NCBI RefSeq assembly: GCF_001747405.1
Contig: NZ_CP017305.1
Location: 948,001 to 1,012,000 of the forward strand
Length of the DNA stretch: 64,000 bases
From: Chlorobaculum limnaeum
GTDB lineage: Bacteria > Bacteroidota > Chlorobiia > Chlorobiales > Chlorobiaceae
Reading direction: 5' to 3'
Part shown: positions 44,567-52,923 of the stretch, piece after piece
How positions within the stretch are numbered: position 1 is the stretch's first letter
Layout of the letters: each line of letters begins with the position of its first letter
Position numbers and translations under genes: made by a program
The notes under the pieces: model-generated
The model's input: the letters and a program-made list of their open reading frames with translations, nothing else
Told to the model about the DNA's origin: nothing
Databases searched by the model: none

Positions 44567-44660
44567 GTGGACGGCGTGGACGAAGTGGACGTAGTGGACG
44601 GGGGATGAAGAGTGGATAGGGTGAGTGTTTTCCATTCATAGTTCTGCATTTATAATTCAT
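44567..44660. repeat. GTGGACG-rich direct repeat, left of the NACHT gene
   Basis: GTGGACGGCGTGGACG at 44567, more GTGGACG units, then a CATAGTTCTGCATTTATAAT stretch. The same two parts in the same order recur at 47883-47972, just past the NACHT gene. Confidence 0.65.
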
Positions 44661-44718
44661 AATCCTTCAGTAATTTCCGTCTTGTCCAGTCGTGCTGTCA
44701 AACTCATTCCCCTGAATT

Positions 44719-47700
44719 ATGGCGCAGCAAAATGTTCAAATCATCAAGGTGCTTATTGCTTCTCCGTCCGATGTTGCGGAGGAGCGAAAGATTGTCCAAT
44801 CGGTTATTCATGACTGGAACACCCGGCATGATGGAAAAGAGGGTATTTGGTTGAAACCTGTGTTGTGGGAACTGGATACTGCGCCGGAAACGGGAGAGAG
44901 ACCACAAGAGATCATCAACGGGCAGATCGTGGATGAGTGCCATTGCGCCATCGGTATTTTCTGGACGCGCATTGGTACCGATACTGGTGTTTCTCCAGGT
45001 GGAGCTGTGGAGGAGATCGAGCGAATGCTCAATTTCAAAAAACCGGTTATGCTCTATTTTTCCGATGCGCCGGTTTCTCCTTCAAAAATCGATAAAGATC
45101 AGAAAACTAAACTCGATGATTTCAAGTCTGCACTCAGACCAGAAGCGTTGATCTATGAATATGTTAACAGCGAGCTGTTTCGATATGATCTTTCAAAACA
45201 TCTTGATAAACAGCTACCAGGGTGGTTTGGAAACTCAAGAACCAAAAATGTTGAACTGCTAAAACAAGATCATTTTGTTGACCTTCAGCGATATAAAACT
45301 GCGCTGAAAAATGAACTTGGGACGATTCGTATTCTTGGGTTGCCGGGTATCGAGCGGATCGATGTGAATCTCGATGAGCAGACTTTCGTGCCGTTGCGCT
45401 TTTCGAGGCGGCATGAGTTGCCGGTATCACCCGGAGACGTAATGCCGAAAGAGCGGTTTGGTGAGGAGGCGCTTGAGCCGGACAGGGTTATGAAGCTTGC
45501 CTTCGAACATCGGCGGATGCTGCTCGTGATTGGCGATGCCGGGGCCGGGAAAACAACGCTGCTGCAATATTATGCGCTCTCATGCCTCGATGGTTCGCGC
45601 TTTGACAGGCTTGGTTTTTCGGCATCGGTCAACGTTTTTTATTTGCCGTTGCGCGAGGTCGAGCAGGAGCGCTCGTTGCCGGAGAATCTTGCCTTGTGGG
45701 CAAAGCGGCATCACCGGACGATCAATGCTGCGGCTTTTGAGCATTGGCTTGGTTCCGGCAATACCCTCGTGCTGTTTGACGGACTTGATGAGATCGGCGT
45801 TTCCGAGGAGCGGAAAAAGATGTGCGGCTGGATCGACGGTGCGTGGAGCGGGTTCGAGCATGTTCGCTTCGTCATTACCTCTCGCCGTTCCGGTTATCGC
45901 AAGGAGGACGGGGTGGAACTGCAAGCCGATTATGAGCAGGTCGATGTGCTCGATTTCACCGCTGAACAGCAGGAGCGCTTTTTGAAGAACTGGTTCAACG
46001 CCGCACTGTTGCGCGACACGCCGGACGAGGGTATTTCGGCAGAGGAGTGGCCGAAGATAGCCAATGCCAAAGCCGAAGCGAAAACCGTGAAGATCATCGC
46101 GCATCTGAAGGAGGAGAAGAACCGGGGGTTGAAGCAGATCGCGGCTATTCCGATGATTCTCCAGATCATGGCCATTCTCTGGAAGCGTGACGAGTACCTG
46201 CCCGAAACCCGTGAAAAGCTTTACAGCTCGGTGCTCGACTACCTGCTGGAACTCAGGGACAAACACAAGGATATAAAGGCTCCGATGAGCGCCGAGCGGT
46301 CGCGGATGGTGCTGGAACCGGTTGCGCTCTGGATGCAGGAGGAGCTGAAAAAGGACGAAGTCGGTCGCGAACAGATGCACGAGAGGATGCAGAAGGAACT
46401 CGACGGCATGGTTGGCCGCAACTTCACCCCGCCTCAGGCGGATGAGTTCGGCCGACACCTGGTCGATCGGGCGGCCTTGCTGGTCGAACTCGGAACCCGC
46501 TCGAAAACCTATCTGTTCCGGCACAAGACCTTCCGGGAGTATCTGGCCGGAGTCGATCTGGTGCGTAAGGTTTTGCGTGATCCAAACCGTTTAGACGCTT
46601 TTCTTGCAGATTTCGGTAACGGTTGGTCGGATGAGATGCTGCGAACCTTCATGGCCAATGCTGATGCCGAAAGTTTCGATCTCATAATGGATAAACTTTT
46701 CGATGAGAAGTTTAACATCGAATGGAATCAGAATCAGAGGTTGCTGCTCTTCTCCCTCATCGACGAGGCCCCGCTTCGAAAAGTCGATGCGCTGTGTCGT
46801 CGCCTGCTTGAGCCTAACACGGCGGCTCGGCAGTTCATGATGCTCGATTGCCTGAACGAAACCGCTATGCCCGAAGCCATTGTTGCTTTGCAGAATTTTC
46901 TTAAAAGCGGGCTTACAAAGAACAGGAAGTTGATGGATAAGGCAAGAGAGGTATATGTTTCGTTAAACAACCGGACAGGAAAAGAAAACGTATCGAGCAG
47001 GAAAACCGCCATGCCCGTGATCGGGAAATCGGTTGTTCTGGAGCCATTCTTCGAAAATCCTTTCGAGAAGGATGCCCGCTACATCCTGATTCCGGGCAAC
47101 GGAACCAATGTTCGAGACACCTACTTTTCCCGCTACCCCGTGACCAACAGACTCTACCGGCGCTTTATCGACTACCTGCAATCGAAAAATCCGGACTTTG
47201 AGTCGCTTTTTCCGGCATCGGGATTCAGTAAAGTATTGCTGGGAATCGCGAACAACCGAACATGGGATACCGGTTTTGCAGAATATCTGAAGAAGGGAAA
47301 AAACGACCTTGCCGGTCTGTTCCGTTCACGTGAAGATGAAGACCGGAAGTTCGGTGGTGATGACCAGCCGGTGGTCAGTATTACCTGGTATGCCGCCCGC
47401 TCCTATTGTTTGTGGCTGTCGCTCGTTGAGAGCAAGGGGAAGAACCGCGATCTCTATCGTCTGCCGGATGAAACTGAATGGGAGTACGCCGCAGCCGGAA
47501 AGGAGAGGCGCGAATATCCGTGGGGTAAAGCTGAACCAACGCCGAAACTGGCCAATTATGACAAGAGCAATATCGGAGCGACCACGCCGGTCGGCAGCTA
47601 TCCCGAAGGCGCAACGCCGGAGGGGTTGTATGATATGGCGGGCAACGTCTGGGAGTGGCAGGAGAACTGGTATGATGAAACACAGAAAAAATACCGTGCG

Positions 47701-47832
47701 TTGCGCGGGGGATCGTGGCTCAACGATTCTGTCAATCTGCGCTGCTCCTCCCGGATCGGCCTCAGCCCGGTCGGCAGGGACGGCGACATCGGTTTTCGTG
47801 TCGTTCGCCCCAGTCTTGCCGTGGAATCCTGA
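44719..47832 (+). CDS. DUF4062-NACHT NTPase with C-terminal FGE-sulfatase-like domain
   Basis: 1037 residues. DUF4062 at the N-terminus (IKVLIASPSDVAEERKIVQ, a TIR-like alpha/beta fold). NACHT-type STAND ATPase from about 245: Walker A VIGDAGAGKTTLLQ (270-283), Walker B VLFDGLDEIG, sensor FVITSRRSGYR. A helical stretch follows, then from about 790 an FGE-sulfatase domain (RLPDETEWEYAAAG, GNVWEWQENW, ALRGGSW, and GFRVVRP at the end). In true FGE the Cys pair near the GGSW segment is catalytic; only one Cys (NLRC) remains here, so it is probably a binding domain. Such NACHT proteins are bacterial NLR-like immune or conflict proteins: the C-terminus senses, the N-terminus acts. That role is inference from the family. 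Confidence 0.88.
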   Translation: MAQQNVQIIKVLIASPSDVAEERKIVQSVIHDWNTRHDGKEGIWLKPVLWELDTAPETGERPQEIINGQIVDECHCAIGIFWTRIGTDTGVSPGGAVEEIERMLNFKKPVMLYFSDAPVSPSKIDKDQKTKLDDFKSALRPEALIYEYVNSELFRYDLSKHLDKQLPGWFGNSRTKNVELLKQDHFVDLQRYKTALKNELGTIRILGLPGIERIDVNLDEQTFVPLRFSRRHELPVSPGDVMPKERFGEEALEPDRVMKLAFEHRRMLLVIGDAGAGKTTLLQYYALSCLDGSRFDRLGFSASVNVFYLPLREVEQERSLPENLALWAKRHHRTINAAAFEHWLGSGNTLVLFDGLDEIGVSEERKKMCGWIDGAWSGFEHVRFVITSRRSGYRKEDGVELQADYEQVDVLDFTAEQQERFLKNWFNAALLRDTPDEGISAEEWPKIANAKAEAKTVKIIAHLKEEKNRGLKQIAAIPMILQIMAILWKRDEYLPETREKLYSSVLDYLLELRDKHKDIKAPMSAERSRMVLEPVALWMQEELKKDEVGREQMHERMQKELDGMVGRNFTPPQADEFGRHLVDRAALLVELGTRSKTYLFRHKTFREYLAGVDLVRKVLRDPNRLDAFLADFGNGWSDEMLRTFMANADAESFDLIMDKLFDEKFNIEWNQNQRLLLFSLIDEAPLRKVDALCRRLLEPNTAARQFMMLDCLNETAMPEAIVALQNFLKSGLTKNRKLMDKAREVYVSLNNRTGKENVSSRKTAMPVIGKSVVLEPFFENPFEKDARYILIPGNGTNVRDTYFSRYPVTNRLYRRFIDYLQSKNPDFESLFPASGFSKVLLGIANNRTWDTGFAEYLKKGKNDLAGLFRSREDEDRKFGGDDQPVVSITWYAARSYCLWLSLVESKGKNRDLYRLPDETEWEYAAAGKERREYPWGKAEPTPKLANYDKSNIGATTPVGSYPEGATPEGLYDMAGNVWEWQENWYDETQKKYRALRGGSWLNDSVNLRCSSRIGLSPVGRDGDIGFRVVRPSLAVES

Positions 47833-47882
47833 CAATCTGATATCTGATAATCTGATATCTGGAAATCTGAAAAAGGAGAATC

Positions 47883-47972
47883 GTGGACGGCGTGGACGTT
47901 GCGGACAGAGTGGACGAGATTGGCGGGGAGTGAATCCCCGCGCAACTCATAATTCAGCATTCATAATTCATC
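47883..47972. repeat. GTGGACG-rich direct repeat, right of the NACHT gene
   Basis: GTGGACGGCGTGGACG at 47883, an AGTGGACGAG unit, then TCATAATTCAGCATTCATAA just before the stop of the peptidase gene. Same order and orientation as the copy at 44567-44660. Confidence 0.65.
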
Positions 47973-50154
47973 ATTCGGCGGCTTTGCCGCCGCCCGTCTG
48001 CCACAATCCGAAGCTCAGCATGTCGGCGAGCGATTCGAACTGCTTCGTTTTGGTGTCGCCGATGCCGTGGCCGGCTTTGTAGTCGGTGAAGAAGAGCACC
48101 GGTTTCCGGGAGGCAGTGGCTTCCTGCAATCTGGCGGCGAATTTGGCGGGTTGCCAGGCGGGGACTCTTGGGTCGTTCATGCCTGCGGTGATGAGCGCTG
48201 CCGGGTAGCTGACGCCGTCACGGAGGTGGTGGTAGGCGTCCATTTCGAGGAGCGCCTTGCACTCTTCGGGGTTTTTGATGGTGCCGAATTCGGGCACGTT
48301 GACCGGGCCGTTGGGGCTGAATTCGCCCCTCACCGCGTTGAGCACGCCCACCTGCGGCATGGCGGCGGCGAAGAGGTCGGGGCGCTCCGTCATGGCGCGT
48401 CCGATGAGGATGCCGCCTGCGCTGCCACCGTTGATAGCGATGTGCTCCGGTGAGGTGTAGCCCTTTTTGATGAGGTATTCCGCTGAGGCGATGAGGTCTT
48501 TCCAGGTGTTCGGCTTGGTGGTTTTCATGCCAGCCTTGTGCCAGTCGTCGCCCAGCTCGCCGCCGCCGCGCACGTGCGCCACGGCCAGAATGCCGCCCTT
48601 GTAGTTCCACAGCAGGAGCGACGGGCTGAAGAATGGCGTCATCGAGTTGCCGTACGCTCCGTAACCGTAGATCAGCACGGGGTTCTTGCCGTCCTTCGTC
48701 ATGCTTCGGTTGTAGATGAGCGACAGCGGCACCTTGACGCCATCGTGCGATGGCACCATCACTTCCCGGACTTCGAGATTGTCGTATTCGGGGTAGCTCG
48801 CCTTCGACGAGAGCGTTTCGTCGATGAAGCGTTTGTCCTCTTCATCGTAGCGGAAGCGGCGGAAATCGTGGCTCCATCCGCCCATGATCGCCCAGAGTTC
48901 AGGATGGTCGAACCCCTTGGACGAAATGGTCATGGTTCCGGCATCAAACGGCGTGTCGATCTTTTCGGGCTCTTTGTCGTCATGCTCCAGATGGTACAAC
49001 TCCTCCCGGACGCCATTGAACGAGAGAGTGTAGAAGAGCCCTTTACTTGTCAGCGTGAGGCCCGTAAGCGTCGCGTCGGCGGGTTCCGGAATGACTGTTT
49101 CGGCGTTCGCGAGGTCGGGCTGGTCGAGCGGGGTTTTCAGCACCTTGAAGCGTGGCGCGTTCCTCGGCGTGTACATGTAGATGTCTTGCCTTGTCGTCAC
49201 GAAATCGTACACATCGTCATTCGGCGTGAACAGCGATTGCCACGGAATGACCTTTGCGTTCAGCGTACCGGCGGGCGCGTACCATGCCGTGACTCTCGGG
49301 TCGACGCTGCCGACGAAGGCGAACAGCCTGCCGCTTTTGCGGTCATAGACGACCGCCGGAATGTCCTCAGCCTTGATGGGCAGGTTCGCGTCATGGGTGC
49401 GCGAAAAGATTTCGCGGTCGGTCCCGGGATTGGTGCCAACCACATGCAGCCAGACGCGGCTGTCTTTCTGGCGGTTCCGGTCGAGCGGGTCGCGGCTGTT
49501 GAGGCGGTTGTAGAAAAACGAGTTGCCGTCCGGCAGCCACGACGGTGAGGCGAACCGTCCCCGGTCGATGCGCTCCGGGTAAATCCGTCCGCTCTCGACC
49601 TCCATCACGAAGAGGATCGCATCCTCGGAACCGTTCGGCGAGACGCCGATCACCACCTTTGAGCCGTCAATGTTCGGCGCGATTTCGCTGACGACGTAGG
49701 TGCTGCCGGTTACGTTTTTCCATGTGTCCGGATCGAAAAGCAGGCGCTCCGTTCCCTTGAACCCTTTCCTGAAGTAGAGCTTGCCGGTTTCGTCGGCGGG
49801 GGTCTGCTTCAGGTAGAAGTAGCAGTCGTTGTCCGTAATCGAGAGGTCGAAGATTTTCTCCTGCCGCCGCTTGTCGAACTCCTTCATCTTTTCGATCAGC
49901 TCGCCGCGCCCCGGAATGCCGTCGAGCACCGCGCGCGCACGATCTGCCTGCCGCATGTACCAGGCCTGAACCTTCGGGTCCTTGAGGTTTTCGAGCGGTC
50001 GGTAGGGGTCGGCGACCGCTTCGCCGCAGATGGTTTCGACGACACTGGCGGAGGGCGCGTCCATGTTCGCCGGGCTTCCCGCATTGGCGGAAACCGGTGC
50101 GGAGAAGAGGAGAGCCGAGAGGCAGATGGTGGCAGAAAAACGGATAGTTCGCAT
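47971..50154 (-). CDS. prolyl oligopeptidase, S9A family, exported
   Basis: 727 residues. Signal peptide (FSATICLSALLFSAPVSA, cut near residue 26) sends it to the periplasm. A seven-blade propeller (about 90-430) is followed by an alpha/beta-hydrolase domain with the nucleophile Ser in NGGSAGGILIG, the Asp in AGMNDPRVPAWQPAK and the His in YKAGHGIGDTK. S9A enzymes cut after proline in peptides shorter than about 30 residues. The length is normal. It faces the NACHT gene tail to tail, with stops 139 bp apart. Upstream is a REP-like repeat cluster. Confidence 0.94.
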   Translation of the reverse strand: MRTIRFSATICLSALLFSAPVSANAGSPANMDAPSASVVETICGEAVADPYRPLENLKDPKVQAWYMRQADRARAVLDGIPGRGELIEKMKEFDKRRQEKIFDLSITDNDCYFYLKQTPADETGKLYFRKGFKGTERLLFDPDTWKNVTGSTYVVSEIAPNIDGSKVVIGVSPNGSEDAILFVMEVESGRIYPERIDRGRFASPSWLPDGNSFFYNRLNSRDPLDRNRQKDSRVWLHVVGTNPGTDREIFSRTHDANLPIKAEDIPAVVYDRKSGRLFAFVGSVDPRVTAWYAPAGTLNAKVIPWQSLFTPNDDVYDFVTTRQDIYMYTPRNAPRFKVLKTPLDQPDLANAETVIPEPADATLTGLTLTSKGLFYTLSFNGVREELYHLEHDDKEPEKIDTPFDAGTMTISSKGFDHPELWAIMGGWSHDFRRFRYDEEDKRFIDETLSSKASYPEYDNLEVREVMVPSHDGVKVPLSLIYNRSMTKDGKNPVLIYGYGAYGNSMTPFFSPSLLLWNYKGGILAVAHVRGGGELGDDWHKAGMKTTKPNTWKDLIASAEYLIKKGYTSPEHIAINGGSAGGILIGRAMTERPDLFAAAMPQVGVLNAVRGEFSPNGPVNVPEFGTIKNPEECKALLEMDAYHHLRDGVSYPAALITAGMNDPRVPAWQPAKFAARLQEATASRKPVLFFTDYKAGHGIGDTKTKQFESLADMLSFGLWQTGGGKAAE

Positions 50155-50225
50155 ACGGGATTCAGGGAAGTAAGTAGATGAGAAGAAAGTGTTGAGTGCG
50201 TAAACTATATATGGCTGAAGAAATT

Positions 50226-50396
50226 GGGCTGAAGCCCGGTATTTTTTGTTTTATCCGTGCTCCCCGGCTTGAAAGCCGGGGCAACATGAATGGAAGAGTC
50301 TGTAATGAATGGATGCTACTGAAACTCTTAATAATTGTCCCGGACTTCAGTCCGGGGTATATAGAGATAAATCAAAATATTTCAGGGCTTTAGCCC
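50226..50396. repeat. REP-like hairpin cluster, copy 3
   Basis: Two pairs form one long inverted arrangement: GGGCTGAAGCCC (50226-50237) with CCCCGGCTTGAAAGCCGGGG (50262-50281), then CCCGGACTTCAGTCCGGGG (50339-50357) with GGGCTTTAGCCC (50385-50396). The outer arms are near-mirror images. The copies at 773 and 43630 hold parts of the same arrangement. Confidence 0.85.
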
Positions 50397-50451
50397 AATC
50401 TCTCCCAGCGTGACTTTGGTGAGTTATTGTCATCGGAGAAATACAGGAGCG

Positions 50452-51033
50452 TTAACTCGCATTCAGTTTTTTGAGCAGGAAGGCCATCGACTGGCCGAGG
50501 TCGCGCATGTTCTCCATGCCTTCGGTGTCGTTCACTACCTCGCCGCCGTTGCGTCCGCCGAAGCCGAGGTTCCAGTAGGTCGAGCCGACCATGAACATCT
50601 GGCAAATCTGGAAGAGGTGGTTGATGCTGTCGTAAGCGTGGATGCCGCCGCCCCGCCGGAGCGAGACCACGGCCGCACCAGCCTTGTGGCGGAAAAGGCC
50701 GCCGTTGGCGCGAGAGACGAAGCCCGAACGGTCGATCAGCGCTTTCAGCTCCGGCGTGATGTCGGCGAAGTAGGTGGGCGAACCGAGAATCATGCCGTCG
50801 GCCTCCGCCATCTTCGCGAAGATTTCGTTGAAGCCGTCCCCTCTGGTCGAGCACTCACTGTTTTTTGCCTTGATGCAGGCGTAGCAGGCGCGGCACCCCT
50901 TGATGTCGGTGCCGCCAACCTGGATCAGTTCAGTTTCGATACCCTCCGCTTCGAGCGTCTCGAAGACAGTTTTGAGCATGATCGAGGTGTTGCCCGCCGG
51001 GCGCGGGCTGCCGTTGATGCCGATGACTTTCAT
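50452..51033 (-). CDS. NADPH-dependent FMN reductase / flavodoxin-like oxidoreductase
   Basis: 193 residues. Flavodoxin-fold N-terminus VIGINGSPRPAGNTSIML with the FMN-phosphate loop SPRPAGNTS, the CRACYACIK cysteines, and the FMN-binding MILGSPTYFADI. The cysteines CRAC and CIKAKNSEC suggest a possible metal or redox cluster, as in some iron-sulfur flavoproteins, but the full spacing is not shown. It may reduce quinones or aromatic compounds. It is transcribed alone. The start is clear from the flavodoxin strand. Confidence 0.85.
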   Translation of the reverse strand: MKVIGINGSPRPAGNTSIMLKTVFETLEAEGIETELIQVGGTDIKGCRACYACIKAKNSECSTRGDGFNEIFAKMAEADGMILGSPTYFADITPELKALIDRSGFVSRANGGLFRHKAGAAVVSLRRGGGIHAYDSINHLFQICQMFMVGSTYWNLGFGGRNGGEVVNDTEGMENMRDLGQSMAFLLKKLNAS

Positions 51034-51116
51034 TGATCAGAAATGTTCCGGAGGACGACTGCCCTCCGGAGACTTGAATAATTCTGGTGATTTCAGTTGA
51101 TGTTACGATCGTTTTG

Positions 51117-51590
51117 TCAGCGCCAGTGGTCGCGATCCGGGCCTCTGCGGTCATCCCGCTCGCGCCAGTCGCGACGGTCGTCCCAATCGCGCCGGTCACG
51201 CCAGTCGCGGCGGTAGCGTCTGCGATACTCGTCGTCGCGGTAACGCCGGATTTCTTCGTAGCGGTATCTGCGTATGCTGCGAGGCAGACGCCGGTATTCG
51301 ATATATCTCCAGGGGCCGTCATAGGCCGATGACCAGTACCAGCCGCCGTTGTCATAGACATAGTAACGGTTGCCGTACATGATCATGTCGTAAGGGCCTC
51401 CGAAGGTGACGGAGAAGCCGAGCCGCGGAGTGTAGAGAAATTCCGGTCTTCTGTCGTAATAGACCCTGCGGTGGTAGGGCGGTGGCGGCGGTGGGCCAAC
51501 ATTGACATCGACCCTTGCATGCGCGGCGGGAGCGCCGATGCCAAGTGACGCGGCGGTCATCAGCGCAATCGTGAGTGCTTTGTTTTTCAT
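51117..51590 (-). CDS. secreted Arg/Tyr-rich protein, paralogue of the RPDGRP protein
   Basis: 157 residues from ATG 51590 (KNKALTIALMTAASLGIGA signal, cleaved after AHA). The mature domain has PPPPPPYHRRVYYDRRP, then NRYYVYDNGGWYWSSAYDG, GPWRYIEYRRLPRSIRR and an Arg/Asp-rich tail. It shares with the protein at 37499-38449 the NGGWY/DGGWY motif, the GPW segment, LPxxIRRxR and EIRR/DIRR. It lacks the long repeats. Function unknown. It lies 83 bp past the flavoprotein gene start, in the same direction. Confidence 0.75.
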   Translation of the reverse strand: MKNKALTIALMTAASLGIGAPAAHARVDVNVGPPPPPPYHRRVYYDRRPEFLYTPRLGFSVTFGGPYDMIMYGNRYYVYDNGGWYWSSAYDGPWRYIEYRRLPRSIRRYRYEEIRRYRDDEYRRRYRRDWRDRRDWDDRRDWRERDDRRGPDRDHWR

Positions 51591-51774
51591 GGCGTGTCGA
51601 GTGGTAACAGGTGATGAGATACCGTTTTTTCTTCGAACAGACAACATGTCTCGATCCGAACCTGTGGTCATGTCGCGCGTTTCGTCCGGGTCGACCGATT
51701 CACAAAATCAATATACAGCAATTGATTCGAGAACAAGGCTCTCCCTTTATTGGTTCTTCGGGCACAAGGCACGG

Positions 51775-52845
51775 TCAGTTCGCCGGATATAAGGTGTCTG
51801 CCGGTTTCACGACGCTTCTGATCTTTTCCAGCACGGCCTGCATGTCTGCCGGAAGCGGGGCGGTGAATGCGAGCGGCTCGCCGGTGGTGGGCTGGCGGAA
51901 GCGCAGCGTCTCGGCGTGCAGCGCCTGGCGGGGCATCAGCTCCAGCAGGTTCTTCGTGAACTGCTCGCTTTTGCTGAAGGGGAGCGTGCGCGGCGTCGCG
52001 CCGCCGTAGGTTTCGTCGCCGAGGATTGGATGGCCGAGGTGTTGCAGGTGCACGCGGATCTGGTGCGTGCGGCCCGTGTGCAGCGTCATATCCATCAGCG
52101 CGAAGTATTGCAAATCCTCGACCACCTGATAATCGGTAATGGCGTGCTTGCCTTCGCCGCCTTCGAACGGGAAGTTCGCCATCACCTTGCGGTTTTTGTG
52201 CGAGCGGGCGATGTTGGTTTTGATCGTCCCCGACGGCGGATTCGGCACGCCCCACACAATCGCTTTATAGACTTTTTCGACCTGCCGCCGGGCGAACTGT
52301 GAGGCGAGCTTGTGCAGCGCCACCGGATTCTTGGCGATGATGATGAGGCCGGAGGTGTCCTTGTCGAGCCGGTGCACGATGCCGGGGCGCCTCTCGCTCC
52401 TGTCGAGCTCGTCGGCATCCTTGCCGAGATGGTGCAAAATGGCGTTTGCGAGCGTGCCCGTCCAGTTGCCGAAGGCCGGATGCACCACCATGCCCGCCTC
52501 CTTGTCGATCACCATGAGGTCGTCGTCCTCGTAGAGAATGTTGATCGGGATATCCTCTGGCGCAAGCTCCGGCGCGGGCGGGCGAAGGAAGGTGATGTGG
52601 ATCAGGTCGCACGACTTGATGCGGTAGTTGGACTTGACCGGCCTGCCGTTGACCAGCACGCGCTCCTCCTCGATGGCCTCCTGCACCTTGTTGCGCGTGG
52701 CGTTCTCCACCTGCTGGGCAAGGTAGCGGTCGATGCGCATCGAAGTCTGCACCTTGCTGACCTGGATGGTCATCTTCTTCGGTTCGAGTTCCGGTTGTTC
52801 CGGCTCCGCCTGTTCGTTTTTCAGCAACTCTTTTTGCATTTTCAT
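51775..52845 (-). CDS. RluA-family pseudouridine synthase (RluD type)
   Basis: 356 residues from ATG 52845 (MKMQKELLKN); the longer frame to 52908 lacks support. An S4 domain (MRIDRYLAQQVENATRNKV) is followed by the synthase domain with HRLDKDTSG (158-166) and catalytic Asp161, then GRTHQIRVHLQHLGHPILGD. The S4 domain and size fit RluD, which modifies helix 69 of 23S rRNA. RluC or a tRNA enzyme is possible. The lpdA-like gene starts 78 bp away in the opposite direction. Confidence 0.9.
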   Translation of the reverse strand: MKMQKELLKNEQAEPEQPELEPKKMTIQVSKVQTSMRIDRYLAQQVENATRNKVQEAIEEERVLVNGRPVKSNYRIKSCDLIHITFLRPPAPELAPEDIPINILYEDDDLMVIDKEAGMVVHPAFGNWTGTLANAILHHLGKDADELDRSERRPGIVHRLDKDTSGLIIIAKNPVALHKLASQFARRQVEKVYKAIVWGVPNPPSGTIKTNIARSHKNRKVMANFPFEGGEGKHAITDYQVVEDLQYFALMDMTLHTGRTHQIRVHLQHLGHPILGDETYGGATPRTLPFSKSEQFTKNLLELMPRQALHAETLRFRQPTTGEPLAFTAPLPADMQAVLEKIRSVVKPADTLYPAN

Positions 52846-52923
52846 GTACGTAAAAAGAGGCCCGACATGAGGCCTCCGTCCAATATAACAAAAGGCTCTC
52901 TTCACCATAAATCATAAAGTCCC

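Noticed and set aside
47695-47832. A complete diversity-generating retroelement at the NACHT gene
   Set aside because: Only a variable-region-like end is seen. There is no reverse transcriptase, accessory gene or template repeat in the window.
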